NCBI GenBank assembly: GCA_905194705.1
Contig: CAJJTI010000001.1
Location: forward strand, 104,972-168,971
DNA from: an uncultured Solobacterium sp.
Lineage (GTDB): Bacteria; Bacillota_I; Bacilli_A; Erysipelotrichales; Erysipelotrichaceae
DNA: 64,000 nt
Direction of reading: 5' to 3'
In this document: positions 26,419-34,191 of the stretch, in pieces
Position numbering within the stretch: position 1 is the stretch's first letter
Layout of the letters: each line of letters begins with the position of its first letter
The notes under the pieces: generated by a model
The model's database searches: none
Told to the model about the DNA's origin: nothing
What the model saw: only the letters and a program-made list of their open reading frames with translations
Made by a program: the position numbers and the translations under genes

Positions 26419-27147
26419 TTACTTTTTATAACGATACTTTCTAGTACTATTTTTATTTCTGGAGCCAAAATGTTCTGTCATAGCATGATGATTAGGACAT
26501 AAAACCTGAAGATTTTGCTCTTTATTATTAGTTGCATCTCCATCTATATGATGAATTTGCAAAATAGATAATCCAGTATAAGGATTAATAAAATTGCATC
26601 CACACCCTGGAATTTCACAAGTATAATTAGTCTTATCTAATAAATATTTTCTTATATGATTTGAAAGACCATCTGTACCAGACATTCCTGTTTCTTTCCC
26701 GTCTTTCCACCTTTGAATATACTCCTTATATTTAAATTCAACTTGACAAATAATACTACAATATTTATTTCTTGCAAAAATTTCCTTTCCACAATTTAAG
26801 CATTTACTAGTTGCATTTTTGACATATTTACCACTAGTTATAGCACCTCTTTTTATATTTGTATAACTAGTTGCACAAGAGTGAGAACAGAAGTTATTTT
26901 CTCTTTGATTTCAAGGAATAGGTTTTTTACATTTTTTACACAATTTAGGATTTTTTATATAATCTGTTTTAGTAAATCGTGTAAAAACAGGAATTTTTAG
27001 TCCTTCCTTAACTCCTCAAACTCTTAAATATTTTCTATTATAAGTATTATCGTGAATTTCTAATTTTTTACAAATTTCATATAAACTTTTACTACTAATT
27101 CACGCAAGTTTAATTTGTCTATCTGAAAGTTCTTTAATAGTTTTCAT
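26419..27147 (-). CDS. HNH homing endonuclease with zinc fingers
   Basis: 242 residues; three UGA-Trp codons. An N-terminal HTH-like part, then fingers CKKCKKPI with CSHSC and CLNCGKEI with CSIIC, and the HNH core: CEIPGCGCNF, IHHIDGDATNN and VLCPNHH. Homing type: cuts DNA at one site. Placed 23 nt from tRNA-Gly, the third HNH gene next to a tRNA in this window. Confidence 0.85.
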
Positions 27148-27169
27148 CAATATTCATTATTCACTTTAG

Positions 27170-27241
27170 AGCGTCGTAAGAGATTCAAACTCTCCCCTTT
27201 AGATTGGAAGTCTAATATGCTATCACTAACACCAACGACGC
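27170..27241 (-). tRNA. tRNA-Gly(UCC)
   Basis: Acceptor GCGTCGT/ACGACGC, anticodon stem TTAGA/TCTAA with loop CTTCCAA (UCC), T arm GAGAG-TTTGAAT-CTCTT, discriminator U. Confidence 0.93.
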
Positions 27242-27254
27242 AAACCATTAATAT

Positions 27255-27502
27255 TTATTCTAGCATCATTTCTCTAACTCTTTGTTGATATACAGAAATA
27301 ATATAAGAAATTTCTCTTCTATGAGGACTATGCCCCCAACGAGTAGCTTTATCTAATTTAAAGATAATATTCCACTTTACCTTTTCGCTCCAATTCAAAA
27401 CACATTTCTTTGAATTTCAGTTTGAATAGATTCAGCACAAGCTTCTAATTTCTTTAAATCATTATTACATATTGATAACCAAAGTTTTCTTTCTTCTGTC
27501 AT
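27255..27502 (-). pseudogene. Frameshifted paralogue of the 27499-27756 gene
   Basis: Starts ATG at 27502 and aligns with the upstream gene (CAESIQ versus CAESVQ), but after NVF the homologous continuation (NWSEKVKW) is in the -1 frame; total length is not a multiple of three. The shift is at GTG TTT TGA, where UGA would be met in the zero frame. Either a disabled copy or a -1 frameshift product. Confidence 0.5.
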
Positions 27503-27756
27503 TTAGAACTAAGTTTTACTTTTCGCAAAGCAATTTCTTGACAATCCTGAATAAACATTGCAATTTTATCCTTATATTCCCATTCCCAAGTATAATCTAA
27601 ACGATCTATTTTAAAAAACAAGTAAGCCATTACTTCCTTACTCCATGCTTTAAATACAACATATTGAGAAGGTTTTTGAACAGATTCTGCACATTTTCTT
27701 AGTTTACGTAATTCATTTTCATACATAGACCTGTACAGCTTTTCAATTTTGTTCAT
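27499..27756 (-). CDS. Unknown 85-residue protein
   Basis: Helical, basic, tryptophan-rich. Its UGA at 27499-27501 overlaps the ATG of the next gene as ATGA; if UGA is Trp here the protein runs 14 codons further, to TAA at 27454. The paralogue at 27255-27502 has no such extension, which favours stopping. Confidence 0.6.
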   Translation of the reverse strand: MNKIEKLYRSMYENELRKLRKCAESVQKPSQYVVFKAWSKEVMAYLFFKIDRLDYTWEWEYKDKIAMFIQDCQEIALRKVKLSSK

Positions 27757-28133
27757 TTTAGTATTTTTATTTTAAGGATTATATAGATTATTCCAGTTAT
27801 CATTAACGATTCAAATAAATATCCAAGAGAAATTAAACTACCTAAAGCCGCTAATACCCAAACTAATACAGCTGTAGTTAAATGCCGAATATCATCAATT
27901 CCATTCTTAAATATTATACCTGCGCCAATAAAACCAACACCAGAAGCAATTTGTGCAGCAACTCTAGACGGATCTCCACCTATTTTAATTGAGATATATG
28001 TAAAAACAAAAGAACCTAACATAATTAATATACAGGTTCTAATTCCAATTATTTTAGATTTAAATTGTCGTTCATATCCTATAAGAGCTCCACATACCAA
28101 AACTGCAATTAGACCTGTAATAAAAGTAAACAT
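27753..28133 (-). CDS. MgtC/SapB-family membrane protein
   Basis: 126 residues with four transmembrane helices. Signature GYERQFKSKIIGIRTCILIM, then DPSRVAAQIASGVGFIGAG and LTTAVLVWVLAALG are the conserved MgtC blocks. Bacterial MgtC inhibits the F1Fo ATP synthase and aids growth in low Mg2+ and in macrophages. Here only the membrane domain is present. A phage copy could alter host energy state or Mg2+ handling; that is inference. Confidence 0.88.
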   Translation of the reverse strand: MFTFITGLIAVLVCGALIGYERQFKSKIIGIRTCILIMLGSFVFTYISIKIGGDPSRVAAQIASGVGFIGAGIIFKNGIDDIRHLTTAVLVWVLAALGSLISLGYLFESLMITGIIYIILKIKILK

Positions 28134-28396
28134 TAGACTTCTATATTTTTAAATATGTTATACAATGATAAGAAAAAGGTATAGAGTATAAATAGTATAT
28201 TCATTCCAGGAATAAAAAGAAATAGACAAAGACTACTATCACCATCACTATCCCTAAACTTATCATTCCAATATTCAAATATTTTTCCAATAGCAATCTT
28301 TTCTTTATGACTTACTTTATAAGCAAAAACAAAAAGAAAAGCATTAATAAATACAGGAATAATATAACATAAAATAATAACAAAAAAAGTATACAT
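28133..28396 (-). CDS. Two-span membrane protein, paralogue pair A
   Basis: 87 residues: two hydrophobic helices around a soluble loop with GKIFEYWND. Shares its plan with the next gene (IGDMYEYYDA loop, then a second helix beginning PLANIFIL versus PGMNILFIL). Function unknown. Confidence 0.65.
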   Translation of the reverse strand: MYTFFVIILCYIIPVFINAFLFVFAYKVSHKEKIAIGKIFEYWNDKFRDSDGDSSLCLFLFIPGMNILFILYTFFLSLYNIFKNIEV

Positions 28397-28397
28397 C

Positions 28398-28646
28398 CTA
28401 TCGAATTTTTATATTACTCATTAAATTTATAAAAAATATAATAAGTCCTGCTAATAATATAAAAATATTAGCGAGAGGAACCCAAGTAAAAATTACTAAA
28501 GGATTTCCATCAGCTGCATCATAATATTCATACATATCTCCTATTGTTTTCCCACAATCAGTGCGCTTCTTCCAAAAATATAATCCAACGATATGAATTA
28601 AAAATATAGGAAGTAAATAAAATAAAATGAAAATAATAATTATCAT
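28398..28646 (-). CDS. Two-span membrane protein, paralogue pair B
   Basis: 82 residues; topology and the loop resemble the gene at 28133-28396, so probably duplicates. Next to the MgtC-like gene, they may form one small membrane cluster. Confidence 0.65.
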   Translation of the reverse strand: MIIIIFILFYLLPIFLIHIVGLYFWKKRTDCGKTIGDMYEYYDAADGNPLVIFTWVPLANIFILLAGLIIFFINLMSNIKIR

Positions 28647-28708
28647 TATTTATACTGTTTTATATTTTCTATATATGTTTTCTGTTCCTCACCTGTAGGA
28701 CCAACCAT
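28646..28708 (-). CDS. 20-residue peptide, doubtful
   Basis: ATG at 28708 to TAA at 28646, filling the gap between two genes exactly. No other support. Confidence 0.25.
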   Translation of the reverse strand: MVGPTGEEQKTYIENIKQYK

Positions 28709-28712
28709 TAAG

Positions 28713-28988
28713 TTAAACTTTGTTGTTGCACATGAGCTTAACAATATTAATATCAAAATTAGGATTATTTTCTTTATATTTTTCATTTTCAAATCCAAAA
28801 TCGTTAAGTTTTTCAACCATTTTTCTAAAAATAGTTATATCAGTAATTCTTGATTCAATAATTTCAAATTGTTCTGTATCAAAAATACCATATACTCGCA
28901 TATAATCCTCACGATCTTTTGCTCTACAGTAAAATATAATTGCAGTTTCATCGTGATTATAGTCAACTGGACTTACAATTATTTTCAC
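28713..28988 (-). CDS. Unknown 91-residue protein
   Basis: Alpha/beta with acidic stretches; a Cys near each end. No motif. Good open frame with no UGA. Confidence 0.6.
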   Translation of the reverse strand: MKIIVSPVDYNHDETAIIFYCRAKDREDYMRVYGIFDTEQFEIIESRITDITIFRKMVEKLNDFGFENEKYKENNPNFDINIVKLMCNNKV

Positions 28989-29000
28989 TTGTAATCCTAA

Positions 29001-29165
29001 TTAAATTAATACAATTTCTAATACCTTATCTAAAGTATCTATATCAATATCAGGATAAGCTGTTAATATTTCCTCTCTAACCTGTTGTTCCCATCGACTA
29101 TCGATAAGATCAGATCATCCATTTTGTTCTAAAAGTAACAAAATATCCTTTACTTTACTTTCCAT
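29001..29165 (-). CDS. 54-residue acidic protein
   Basis: ATG at 29165; one UGA-Trp (QNGWSDLID). Helical and acidic. Overlaps its upstream neighbour by 16 nt. Confidence 0.5.
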
Positions 29166-29467
29166 CCAATAGTATTTATAAAAACTTGTGTAACTAAATC
29201 AAGATTCATCATGATTTGTTCATGTACATCTAATTTAATTTCTCTTTTAGTTACAGGCCATCCTTTAACAATCATTTCATATTCACATCGAGACCAGAAT
29301 TGATATAAAGATTTACTTCTAACAAATTCTTTAATATCATCAAAAGACTTAAATTTAGATTTATCTTTTTCTTCTTTCCATTCTCTTACAAAATATGGAA
29401 TAACATTATATTCTTCTATTGTTTGTGTATTAAAATTCCATATAAGTACGTTAAATATATTTCTCAT
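29150..29467 (-). CDS. Unknown 105-residue protein
   Basis: Contains FWSRCEYEMIVKGWP, which resembles a short signature common in Bacteroides-phage hypothetical proteins. Starts 18 nt from tRNA-Met. Function unknown. Confidence 0.65.
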   Translation of the reverse strand: MRNIFNVLIWNFNTQTIEEYNVIPYFVREWKEEKDKSKFKSFDDIKEFVRSKSLYQFWSRCEYEMIVKGWPVTKREIKLDVHEQIMMNLDLVTQVFINTIGWKVK

Positions 29468-29484
29468 AACTTTAAAATTTTGTG

Positions 29485-29557
29485 TAGCGAGTCTCGGATT
29501 TGAACCGAGGTCTAGAGCTTATGAAACTCTCGAGGTAACCATCTTCTCCAACTCGCT
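29485..29557 (-). tRNA. tRNA-Met-like (CAU)
   Basis: Acceptor AGCGAGT/ACTCGCT, anticodon stem AGAGT/GCTCT with loop TTCATAA (CAU), T arm CTCGG-TTCAAAT-CCGAG, discriminator A. May be elongator Met or, if lysidine-modified, Ile. Confidence 0.88.
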
Positions 29558-29560
29558 TAG

Positions 29561-29632
29561 AGGTAGAAGCAGGACTCAAACCTGCGATCGTGGTGTTGCA
29601 GACCACTGCCTTATCAACTTGGCTATTCTACC
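29561..29632 (-). tRNA. tRNA-Cys(GCA)
   Basis: Acceptor GGTAGAA/TTCTACC, anticodon stem GTGGT/ACCAC with loop CTGCAAC (GCA), T arm GCAGG-TTTGAGT-CCTGC, discriminator U. The stop codon of the next gene lies inside its 5' end. Confidence 0.92.
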
Positions 29633-29913
29633 AATCGTATTCTATAGATATTATTCATATCATATTCTATAGTTAATTCATCTACAATTCGTTTTGCTTC
29701 CATAAGACCCATAGTCATCTTATAATCAAGATTTTTAATAAAAATTCTATCTTTTATTTCTTTAACTTTTATCAATTTCCAATTCGGAGGAAATTTTAAA
29801 AGAATAAAAAATAGACTTCTTGTAAGATAATTTATTACTACATGTGGAGTAGATACATCTCCTCCACTATATAGTGGAATAGTTTTAACTAAAAAATTTG
29901 GAGGTATAATCAT
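29623..29913 (-). CDS. 96-residue protein with YRIRL tail
   Basis: Starts ATG at 29913, between two tRNAs; earlier ATGs lie inside a tRNA. C-terminus NNIYRIRLVE; the stop TAG is in the acceptor of tRNA-Cys. No domain recognised. One of the YRI-tail/tRNA units. Confidence 0.6.
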   Translation of the reverse strand: MIIPPNFLVKTIPLYSGGDVSTPHVVINYLTRSLFFILLKFPPNWKLIKVKEIKDRIFIKNLDYKMTMGLMEAKRIVDELTIEYDMNNIYRIRLVE

Positions 29914-29928
29914 AATTTTTTGATTTAA

Positions 29929-30002
29929 GGGATGCATATAGGATTCGAACCTATGACTTCTGGCACTCCTTGCCAGAGCTCTACCACTGAGCTAATACAT
30001 CC
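29929..30002 (-). tRNA. tRNA-like gene with non-canonical anticodon loop
   Basis: A well-folded cloverleaf: acceptor GGATGTA/TGCATCC, D arm GCTCAGTGGTAGAGC, T arm ATAGG-TTCGAAT-CCTAT. The anticodon hairpin is CTGGC/GCCAG with loop AAGGAGT: U33 is missing and A-U can pair across, leaving a 5-nt loop AGGAG. Formal anticodon GGA (Ser) but with no Ser-type variable arm. The loop equals a Shine-Dalgarno sequence. May be a non-decoding tRNA. Confidence 0.65.
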
Positions 30003-30090
30003 ATTAATAAAAACAAGTACTAAGCATATCTATTATTAAGATTTACAGGCAGTGCACGTGTTACCAAACTTAATAAGGAAGACGATAGTG

Positions 30091-30163
30091 CGGAACTGAA
30101 ATGAGTCGAACATTTACCTCTGGATTTTCAGTCCAGCGAGCGCACCTAGCACACCGCAGTTCC
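30091..30163 (-). tRNA. tRNA-Phe(GAA)
   Basis: Acceptor GGAACTG/CAGTTCC, anticodon stem CTGGA/TCCAG with loop CTGAAAA (GAA), T loop TTCGACT, discriminator G. Confidence 0.92.
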
Positions 30164-30190
30164 AAAAATCCTAGTATTTCTACTAGGATT
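30164..30190 (-). terminator. Hairpin just before tRNA-Phe
   Basis: Minus strand AATCCTAGTA, GAAA tetraloop, TACTAGGATT, then TTTGG. The stem abuts the tRNA 5' end, as at tRNA-Ser (21136). Terminator or processing signal. Confidence 0.6.
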
Positions 30191-30305
30191 AGATTCATAG
30201 CAGGGCTCTTCAGCCCCGAAAACTTTTTTCTTTAACGTCTGATTTATAAGCTCTTAACAGATTACAGTACTCTTTCTGTATAGAATCCTAATCTACAGAA
30301 GATTG

Positions 30306-30377
30306 TGGACCGTAGGGTAATCGAAACCCTGTTTTCTGGTTGCAAACCAGATGTAATAGCCACTATACTAACAGCCC
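30306..30377 (-). tRNA. tRNA-Ala(UGC)
   Basis: Anticodon stem TCTGG/CCAGA with loop TTTGCAA (UGC); acceptor GGGCTGT/ACGGTCC with G3.U70, the alanine identity pair; T loop TTCGATT; discriminator A. Confidence 0.92.
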
Positions 30378-30391
30378 TAATTATATATAAG

Positions 30392-30463
30392 CACACTCTT
30401 AAGGATTCGAACCCCAAAGAACAGTTTTGGAGACTGTCATGTTACCAGTTACATCAAGAGTGC
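30392..30463 (-). tRNA. tRNA-Trp(CCA)
   Basis: Acceptor GCACTCT/AGAGTGT, anticodon stem ACAGT/ACTGT with loop CTCCAAA (CCA), T arm TGGGG-TTCGAAT-CCTTA, discriminator G. This is the ordinary UGG reader, separate from the UCA tRNA at 11.0-11.4 kb. Confidence 0.92.
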
Positions 30464-30724
30464 TTATTTAAACAAATAAATTCGATAGTCTAATTTAATA
30501 TAACGTACTCTAATATCATCTTTTCGTTCTAAAGGAGTACATGCAATATCGACACAACATGTCTTACCATTTATTCTATTATACTCACGAAATATACAAG
30601 ATTTACCTTTAATAACACTCATATAACACGATGATTCTCCTTGTATACCTAGAATAACCTGATGTAATCGATATCTATAACCAAATAATAGAATTATTTG
30701 AGAAACTCTATGTTTTGCTGACAT
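30464..30724 (-). CDS. Cys-containing 86-residue protein with YRIYL tail
   Basis: Basic, with six Cys and the tail KLDYRIYLFK. Its stop directly abuts the 5' end of tRNA-Trp (0 nt). Overlaps the next YRI gene by 17 nt and shares RVRYIK before the tail with it, so the two are paralogues. Confidence 0.6.
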   Translation of the reverse strand: MSAKHRVSQIILLFGYRYRLHQVILGIQGESSCYMSVIKGKSCIFREYNRINGKTCCVDIACTPLERKDDIRVRYIKLDYRIYLFK

Positions 30725-30941
30725 AAACTCTATGATCTATTTTAATATACCTAACTCGAAGACCATCTACTCTATCTATACATTTAAAATCACTACAAGC
30801 CTTTCCTGTAAAAGCACATGGCTTTCCAACAGAAGATTCATAACAAAATCTTTTTATAGGTGTTCCTTCAGGTACACATTGAATAATTAAAGTTTTATAT
30901 CTAATTATTTTCCAATATTTTAATACAATATCTCTACTCAT
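30708..30941 (-). CDS. Cys-containing 77-residue protein with HRVYV tail
   Basis: Paralogue of the preceding gene: both have a Cys-rich middle and LRVRYIKIDHRVYV at the end. Overlaps the next gene by 8 nt. Function unknown. Confidence 0.6.
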   Translation of the reverse strand: MSRDIVLKYWKIIRYKTLIIQCVPEGTPIKRFCYESSVGKPCAFTGKACSDFKCIDRVDGLRVRYIKIDHRVYVSKT

Positions 30942-31179
30942 CTAGTCTAATTCTATATATGATTCTTATATACCAGAAATTTTCTTCTTTAGATTTTATA
31001 CAAACTAAGCTACATGCACGACCAATCTTATATAAATTACATCCAATATTCTTCTTATTATCAAAACAATAGAAATGTTTTTTACTTCGAATAGCCTGGA
31101 ATATATAGTTATTTATATATTTAAATAGTTGATTTAACTTGATTTTGTTAAGTTCTGTAAGATCTTCTACTGTTTTCAT
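30934..31179 (-). CDS. 81-residue protein with YRIRL tail
   Basis: N-terminus LTELNKIKLNQLFKYI is near-identical in plan to the gene at 31318 (ELRKLKLNKLFKH), and both end FWYIRIIYRIRLD. A duplicated pair separated by tRNA-Ser. Four Cys in the middle. Confidence 0.6.
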   Translation of the reverse strand: MKTVEDLTELNKIKLNQLFKYINNYIFQAIRSKKHFYCFDNKKNIGCNLYKIGRACSLVCIKSKEENFWYIRIIYRIRLDE

Positions 31180-31189
31180 ATATTTATTG

Positions 31190-31280
31190 CGGAGGATGAG
31201 GGACTCGAACCCCCACGCCGTTTTAAGCGACCTACACTTTTCAAGAGTGCTGCCATTAGTCCAACTTGGCTCAATCCTCC
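31190..31280 (-). tRNA. tRNA-Ser(UGA)
   Basis: Class II: acceptor GGAGGAT/ATCCTCC, anticodon stem GCACT/AGTGT with loop CTTGAAA (UGA, reads UCA), long variable arm, T loop TTCGAGT, discriminator G. Confidence 0.93.
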
Positions 31281-31317
31281 GTATTTTAACACAAAAAGTT
31301 AATAAATTTGTAGCAAA

Positions 31318-31578
31318 TTATTTATCATCTAGTCTAATTCTATATATGATTCTTATATACCAGAAATATTGTTTTCCTTGTACACATGCTCTATAACAAA
31401 ATGGCTTATTAAAACTAGTACGATACATAAAACCACACTGGTTAATATTACTAGATCCACCCTGACAAAATCCTGCATTTCTATTTTTAATAACTTGATA
31501 TATATTATAAGTTGGATGTTTGAATAACTTATTTAGTTTAAGTTTTCTAAGTTCTGCATAAGTATTTATCTGTTGCAT
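31318..31578 (-). CDS. 86-residue protein with YRIRL tail
   Basis: Starts ATG at 31578; a longer frame would run through tRNA-Asn. Shares the N-terminal LKLNKLFK motif and FWYIRIIYRIRLD tail with 30934-31179. Cys-rich centre (FCQGG, CGF, FCYRACV). Paralogous pair created by duplication. Confidence 0.62.
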   Translation of the reverse strand: MQQINTYAELRKLKLNKLFKHPTYNIYQVIKNRNAGFCQGGSSNINQCGFMYRTSFNKPFCYRACVQGKQYFWYIRIIYRIRLDDK

Positions 31579-31592
31579 AAGTTTAATATTAG

Positions 31593-31665
31593 CTGGAACG
31601 GTGGGGCTCGAACCCACGTAACCCAAATTAACAGTTTGGTGCTTCAACCACTCAGCCACATTCCA
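31593..31665 (-). tRNA. tRNA-Asn(GUU)
   Basis: Acceptor TGGAATG/CGTTCCA, anticodon stem CCAAA/TTTGG with loop CTGTTAA (GUU), T arm GTGGG-TTCGAGC-CCCAC, discriminator G. Confidence 0.93.
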
Positions 31666-31673
31666 ATTATATT

Positions 31674-31880
31674 TTATATTCTATCATAAGAAGCTTCTAA
31701 GAATACACGATAAGAAACTCTCCAAAAATAATATTTAAGACAACTTTTATTGAAAGCAGGTAAAAACAAAATACAATAATTGGTTGACTTATAGCATTGA
31801 TTATTACTACAATGGTTTTGTTTTAGAGATCTAACTGCTTGTATACAACACTTTATTTCAGGAAAATATTTAATCTGCAT
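31674..31880 (-). CDS. Cys-rich 68-residue protein with YRVFL motif
   Basis: Six Cys and a late WRVSYRVFLE; five further residues-plus follow the motif (ASYDRI). Lies between tRNA-Asn and another YRI gene. Function unknown. Confidence 0.55.
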   Translation of the reverse strand: MQIKYFPEIKCCIQAVRSLKQNHCSNNQCYKSTNYCILFLPAFNKSCLKYYFWRVSYRVFLEASYDRI

Positions 31881-32064
31881 AGATTCTATATTTAATCATA
31901 TTATAACGTCTGTTACTACATCCTCCAAATTTCTCATTAAAAATCTCACATCCATTTGAATTATGATGATATTCAAATCCATAACATTTTTTATTAGGGG
32001 TAATATGACATAAATAACCTCTTCTTATAGATTGTATATACTTATTTTCAAAACGTTTTATCAT
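31870..32064 (-). CDS. Cys-rich 64-residue protein with YRIYA tail
   Basis: Four Cys and C-terminus IKYRIYAD. Basic. Overlaps the previous gene by 11 nt. Member of the YRI-tail set. Confidence 0.55.
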   Translation of the reverse strand: MIKRFENKYIQSIRRGYLCHITPNKKCYGFEYHHNSNGCEIFNEKFGGCSNRRYNMIKYRIYAD

Positions 32065-32089
32065 TTGTAATTCTGACTTAAAAATTGTG

Positions 32090-32162
32090 TGAGCCTACAG
32101 GGACTCGAACCCTGACAACTACATTAAAAGTGTAGGATACTAACCGATTATATTATAAGCTC
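32090..32162 (-). tRNA. tRNA-Lys(UUU)
   Basis: Acceptor GAGCTTA/TAGGCTC, anticodon stem CTACA/TGTAG with loop CTTTTAA (UUU), T arm CAGGG-TTCGAGT-CCCTG, discriminator A. Confidence 0.93.
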
Positions 32163-32190
32163 TGCCTAAGGATTACACTCCTCTTTATAA

Positions 32191-32451
32191 TTATTCATCT
32201 ATAAAAATTCTATGTAAAAGTCTAATATGTATAAAGTTTTTATGTTCTTTGTTCCCTGAAGCTGTACATTTTAAATTTTCACGTTCTTCAAAAGAGAGAT
32301 TTGCTTTAACAAAACATACATGTTCTGTTTTATCTCCTAAACAAGAATATCCACATCTTTTTTGTTTACAAGGATATTCCTCTTCAAGACTAACAGTTAC
32401 TGTTTGTAAATATTTTCCTGGTATAAATTTCCAAATCTTATATTCTTTCAT
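32191..32451 (-). CDS. 86-residue protein with HRIFI tail
   Basis: Central CKQKRCGYSC and C-terminus IRLLHRIFIDE. Acidic middle, four to five Cys. Member of the YRI-tail set, between tRNA-Lys and tRNA-Ile. Confidence 0.58.
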   Translation of the reverse strand: MKEYKIWKFIPGKYLQTVTVSLEEEYPCKQKRCGYSCLGDKTEHVCFVKANLSFEERENLKCTASGNKEHKNFIHIRLLHRIFIDE

Positions 32452-32466
32452 AATTTTCTCTTTTAG

Positions 32467-32540
32467 TACCTACAGAAGGACTTGAACCTTCAACCGCTTC
32501 CTTATCAGAGAAGTACGCTAACCAATTGCGCCATGTAGGT
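32467..32540 (-). tRNA. tRNA-Ile(GAU)
   Basis: Acceptor ACCTACA/TGTAGGT, anticodon stem CTTCT/GGAAG with loop CTGATAA (GAU), T loop TTCAAGT, discriminator A. Confidence 0.92.
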
Positions 32541-32543
32541 ATT

Positions 32544-32642
32544 TAGTAGAAGTTATTATTATTTTAACTAATCTACTATATCGTAAGTATTCTTCTATCT
32601 CTCTAGGAAGCTGGATCTACCTAATTTCGAGAGAAATACTTC
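32544..32642 (-). ncRNA. Two adjacent stem-closed hairpins between tRNA-Ile and tRNA-His
   Basis: 32544-32578 folds as TAGTAGA/TCTACTA extended by AGTTA/TAACT; 32585-32642 closes with AAGTATT/AATACTT over an inner TCTCTC/GAGAGA. No ORF. Possible small RNA or processing element in the tRNA operon. Confidence 0.4.
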
Positions 32643-32719
32643 TTAATTCTTATAGTTTGGGGTTTATAAGATAAGGTCTAACCATTTGTCCAGATTCGTA
32701 TGTTTAAAGAATACTTTTA

Positions 32720-32794
32720 GGTGTCCGAGGAGATTCAAACTCCCGATCTCAAGTGCCACAAACTTGCGCTTTAATCAACTAAGCTACGGACAAC
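32720..32794 (-). tRNA. tRNA-His(GUG)
   Basis: Anticodon stem CAAGT/ACTTG with loop TTGTGGC (GUG). An extra 5' G (-1) pairs with C73, the identity pair of tRNA-His; T arm GGGAG-TTTGAAT-CTCCT. Confidence 0.92.
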
Positions 32795-32801
32795 ATATAG
32801 A

Positions 32802-33002
32802 TTAATGTTCCCATGGATGTTTTTTATCAAAAAATCCAGTTTCTTTAATGTAACTACCTATAAATAGGCCAATTATTATAGGAACATAAAATCCTGCAAA
32901 TACTATGTACCATTTATCTCCAACAGTCCATGGTTCTCCATCATCTGTTCCAATAACAATAAACGCACAAAGTAACCAATAAATAAATATCCAAAACATC
33001 AT
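32802..33002 (-). CDS. 66-residue two-span membrane protein
   Basis: Two hydrophobic helices (WIFIYWLLCAFIVIG and VFAGFYVPIIIGLFIG) with a charged loop and a basic tail. Overlaps the AAA+ gene by one base. Confidence 0.6.
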   Translation of the reverse strand: MMFWIFIYWLLCAFIVIGTDDGEPWTVGDKWYIVFAGFYVPIIIGLFIGSYIKETGFFDKKHPWEH

Positions 33003-34096
33003 TAGAATCCAATTTTACGTCTAGTCTTATGTTCATAAGACTGAACATCAAGATTATAGATATCTGCAAGAGTCATACCTTTACTTGCCTCAGGTTTACC
33101 TAATTCCTTAAGTATTCTATTAGTCTTCTCTAAAGAGAGTTCATCAAACTTGTATTTTGCAGCAAGTCGACCCTTTCGCATCAATGCTTTATCAATACTT
33201 GTATCAGGACTATTAAATGTAGCAATAAACTTAATATTTAAAATATCTGAATAAATACCATCAGTCATATTAAGAATATTACTAATACCATTTGTAAATA
33301 CATTTTCAGAACGATCTTTAAGAAGCTGTTCACAATCCTCAAGAATAATTACTGAATTCTTATGATCAAGAATAAAGTTTAAGAATACAGGATCAGATAA
33401 GCTATTCATCATAGAGTTATTAATAATAATAAATTGCTTATCAAAATTATTAACTAAGTGACGAATCATATAGGTTTTACCAGTACCTTGAGTTCCATGA
33501 AGAATAACTAAACCAGATTTTGGACTATTTAAGAAGTCAGAAATATCTTTATAAACAGGTTTGAAATCATCATTATAGTGTTTATCAAGGTCAACATTAA
33601 CATCTCTAATCTTACATTCAGTTAAACCATAATCCTGACCATCAAAAGTAATTAAGTTAACTTTTGTTGTAGAAACTACTTTTTCTGAACATTCTTCAAA
33701 TAAAGATTTAATATCCTCTATAAAGTTACCTATAAGAGCTTTATCACAAAAATAAATTAACATTCTAGAAGAATAATAATTCAAAGCGCATCTATACTCT
33801 TCACAAATTCCACTAAATTGTAAGGCAGTAGGTTGACTTACATAAAATGGACGATCCAATTCTTCAAGTACCTCTTCAGAAACTTCAGGTTTGACTCCAA
33901 TTACATTATCTTCCCATATACAAAAGTTAGTAAACTTTTCTTTAAACTTCTTTAAGAACTTATTTTCATTTAACTTCTTTTGTTCAAGGTTACAGATTAC
34001 TGATACACAATTTGGATATTGTTTATATTTATCTACTAACCAAAGTGTTGGAAGAAAGTTTCCAGAATTTTTATTTACATGATCTAATGTTATCAT
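33002..34096 (-). CDS. AAA+ ATPase, ClpX/FtsH-like single core
   Basis: 364 residues. Walker A HGTQGTGKT (about residue 200), Walker B VIILEDCE, sensor 1 KFIATFN and arginine-rich LMRKGRL follow in order. The N-terminal 180 residues are a separate alpha/beta domain with no recognised family, probably for substrate choice. Such ATPases remodel proteins or DNA complexes. The gene sits inside the tRNA array. Confidence 0.8.
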   Translation of the reverse strand: MITLDHVNKNSGNFLPTLWLVDKYKQYPNCVSVICNLEQKKLNENKFLKKFKEKFTNFCIWEDNVIGVKPEVSEEVLEELDRPFYVSQPTALQFSGICEEYRCALNYYSSRMLIYFCDKALIGNFIEDIKSLFEECSEKVVSTTKVNLITFDGQDYGLTECKIRDVNVDLDKHYNDDFKPVYKDISDFLNSPKSGLVILHGTQGTGKTYMIRHLVNNFDKQFIIINNSMMNSLSDPVFLNFILDHKNSVIILEDCEQLLKDRSENVFTNGISNILNMTDGIYSDILNIKFIATFNSPDTSIDKALMRKGRLAAKYKFDELSLEKTNRILKELGKPEASKGMTLADIYNLDVQSYEHKTRRKIGF

Positions 34097-34117
34097 CTTA
34101 TATACATTAATTATTAG

Positions 34118-34191
34118 TAGAGAGTGAGAGAGTCGAACTTCCGATCTCCTGAATGTAAGTCAGGTGCCGTGAACCACTTGGCTAACTCTCC
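34118..34191 (-). tRNA. tRNA-Val(UAC)
   Basis: Acceptor GGAGAGT/ACTCTCT, anticodon stem CCTGA/TCAGG with loop CTTACAT (UAC), T loop TTCGACT with one weak stem pair, discriminator A. Confidence 0.9.

Noticed and set aside
30305-31396. Plus-strand frames across tRNA genes
   Set aside because: They read through reverse-complement tRNA sequence and are chance frames.
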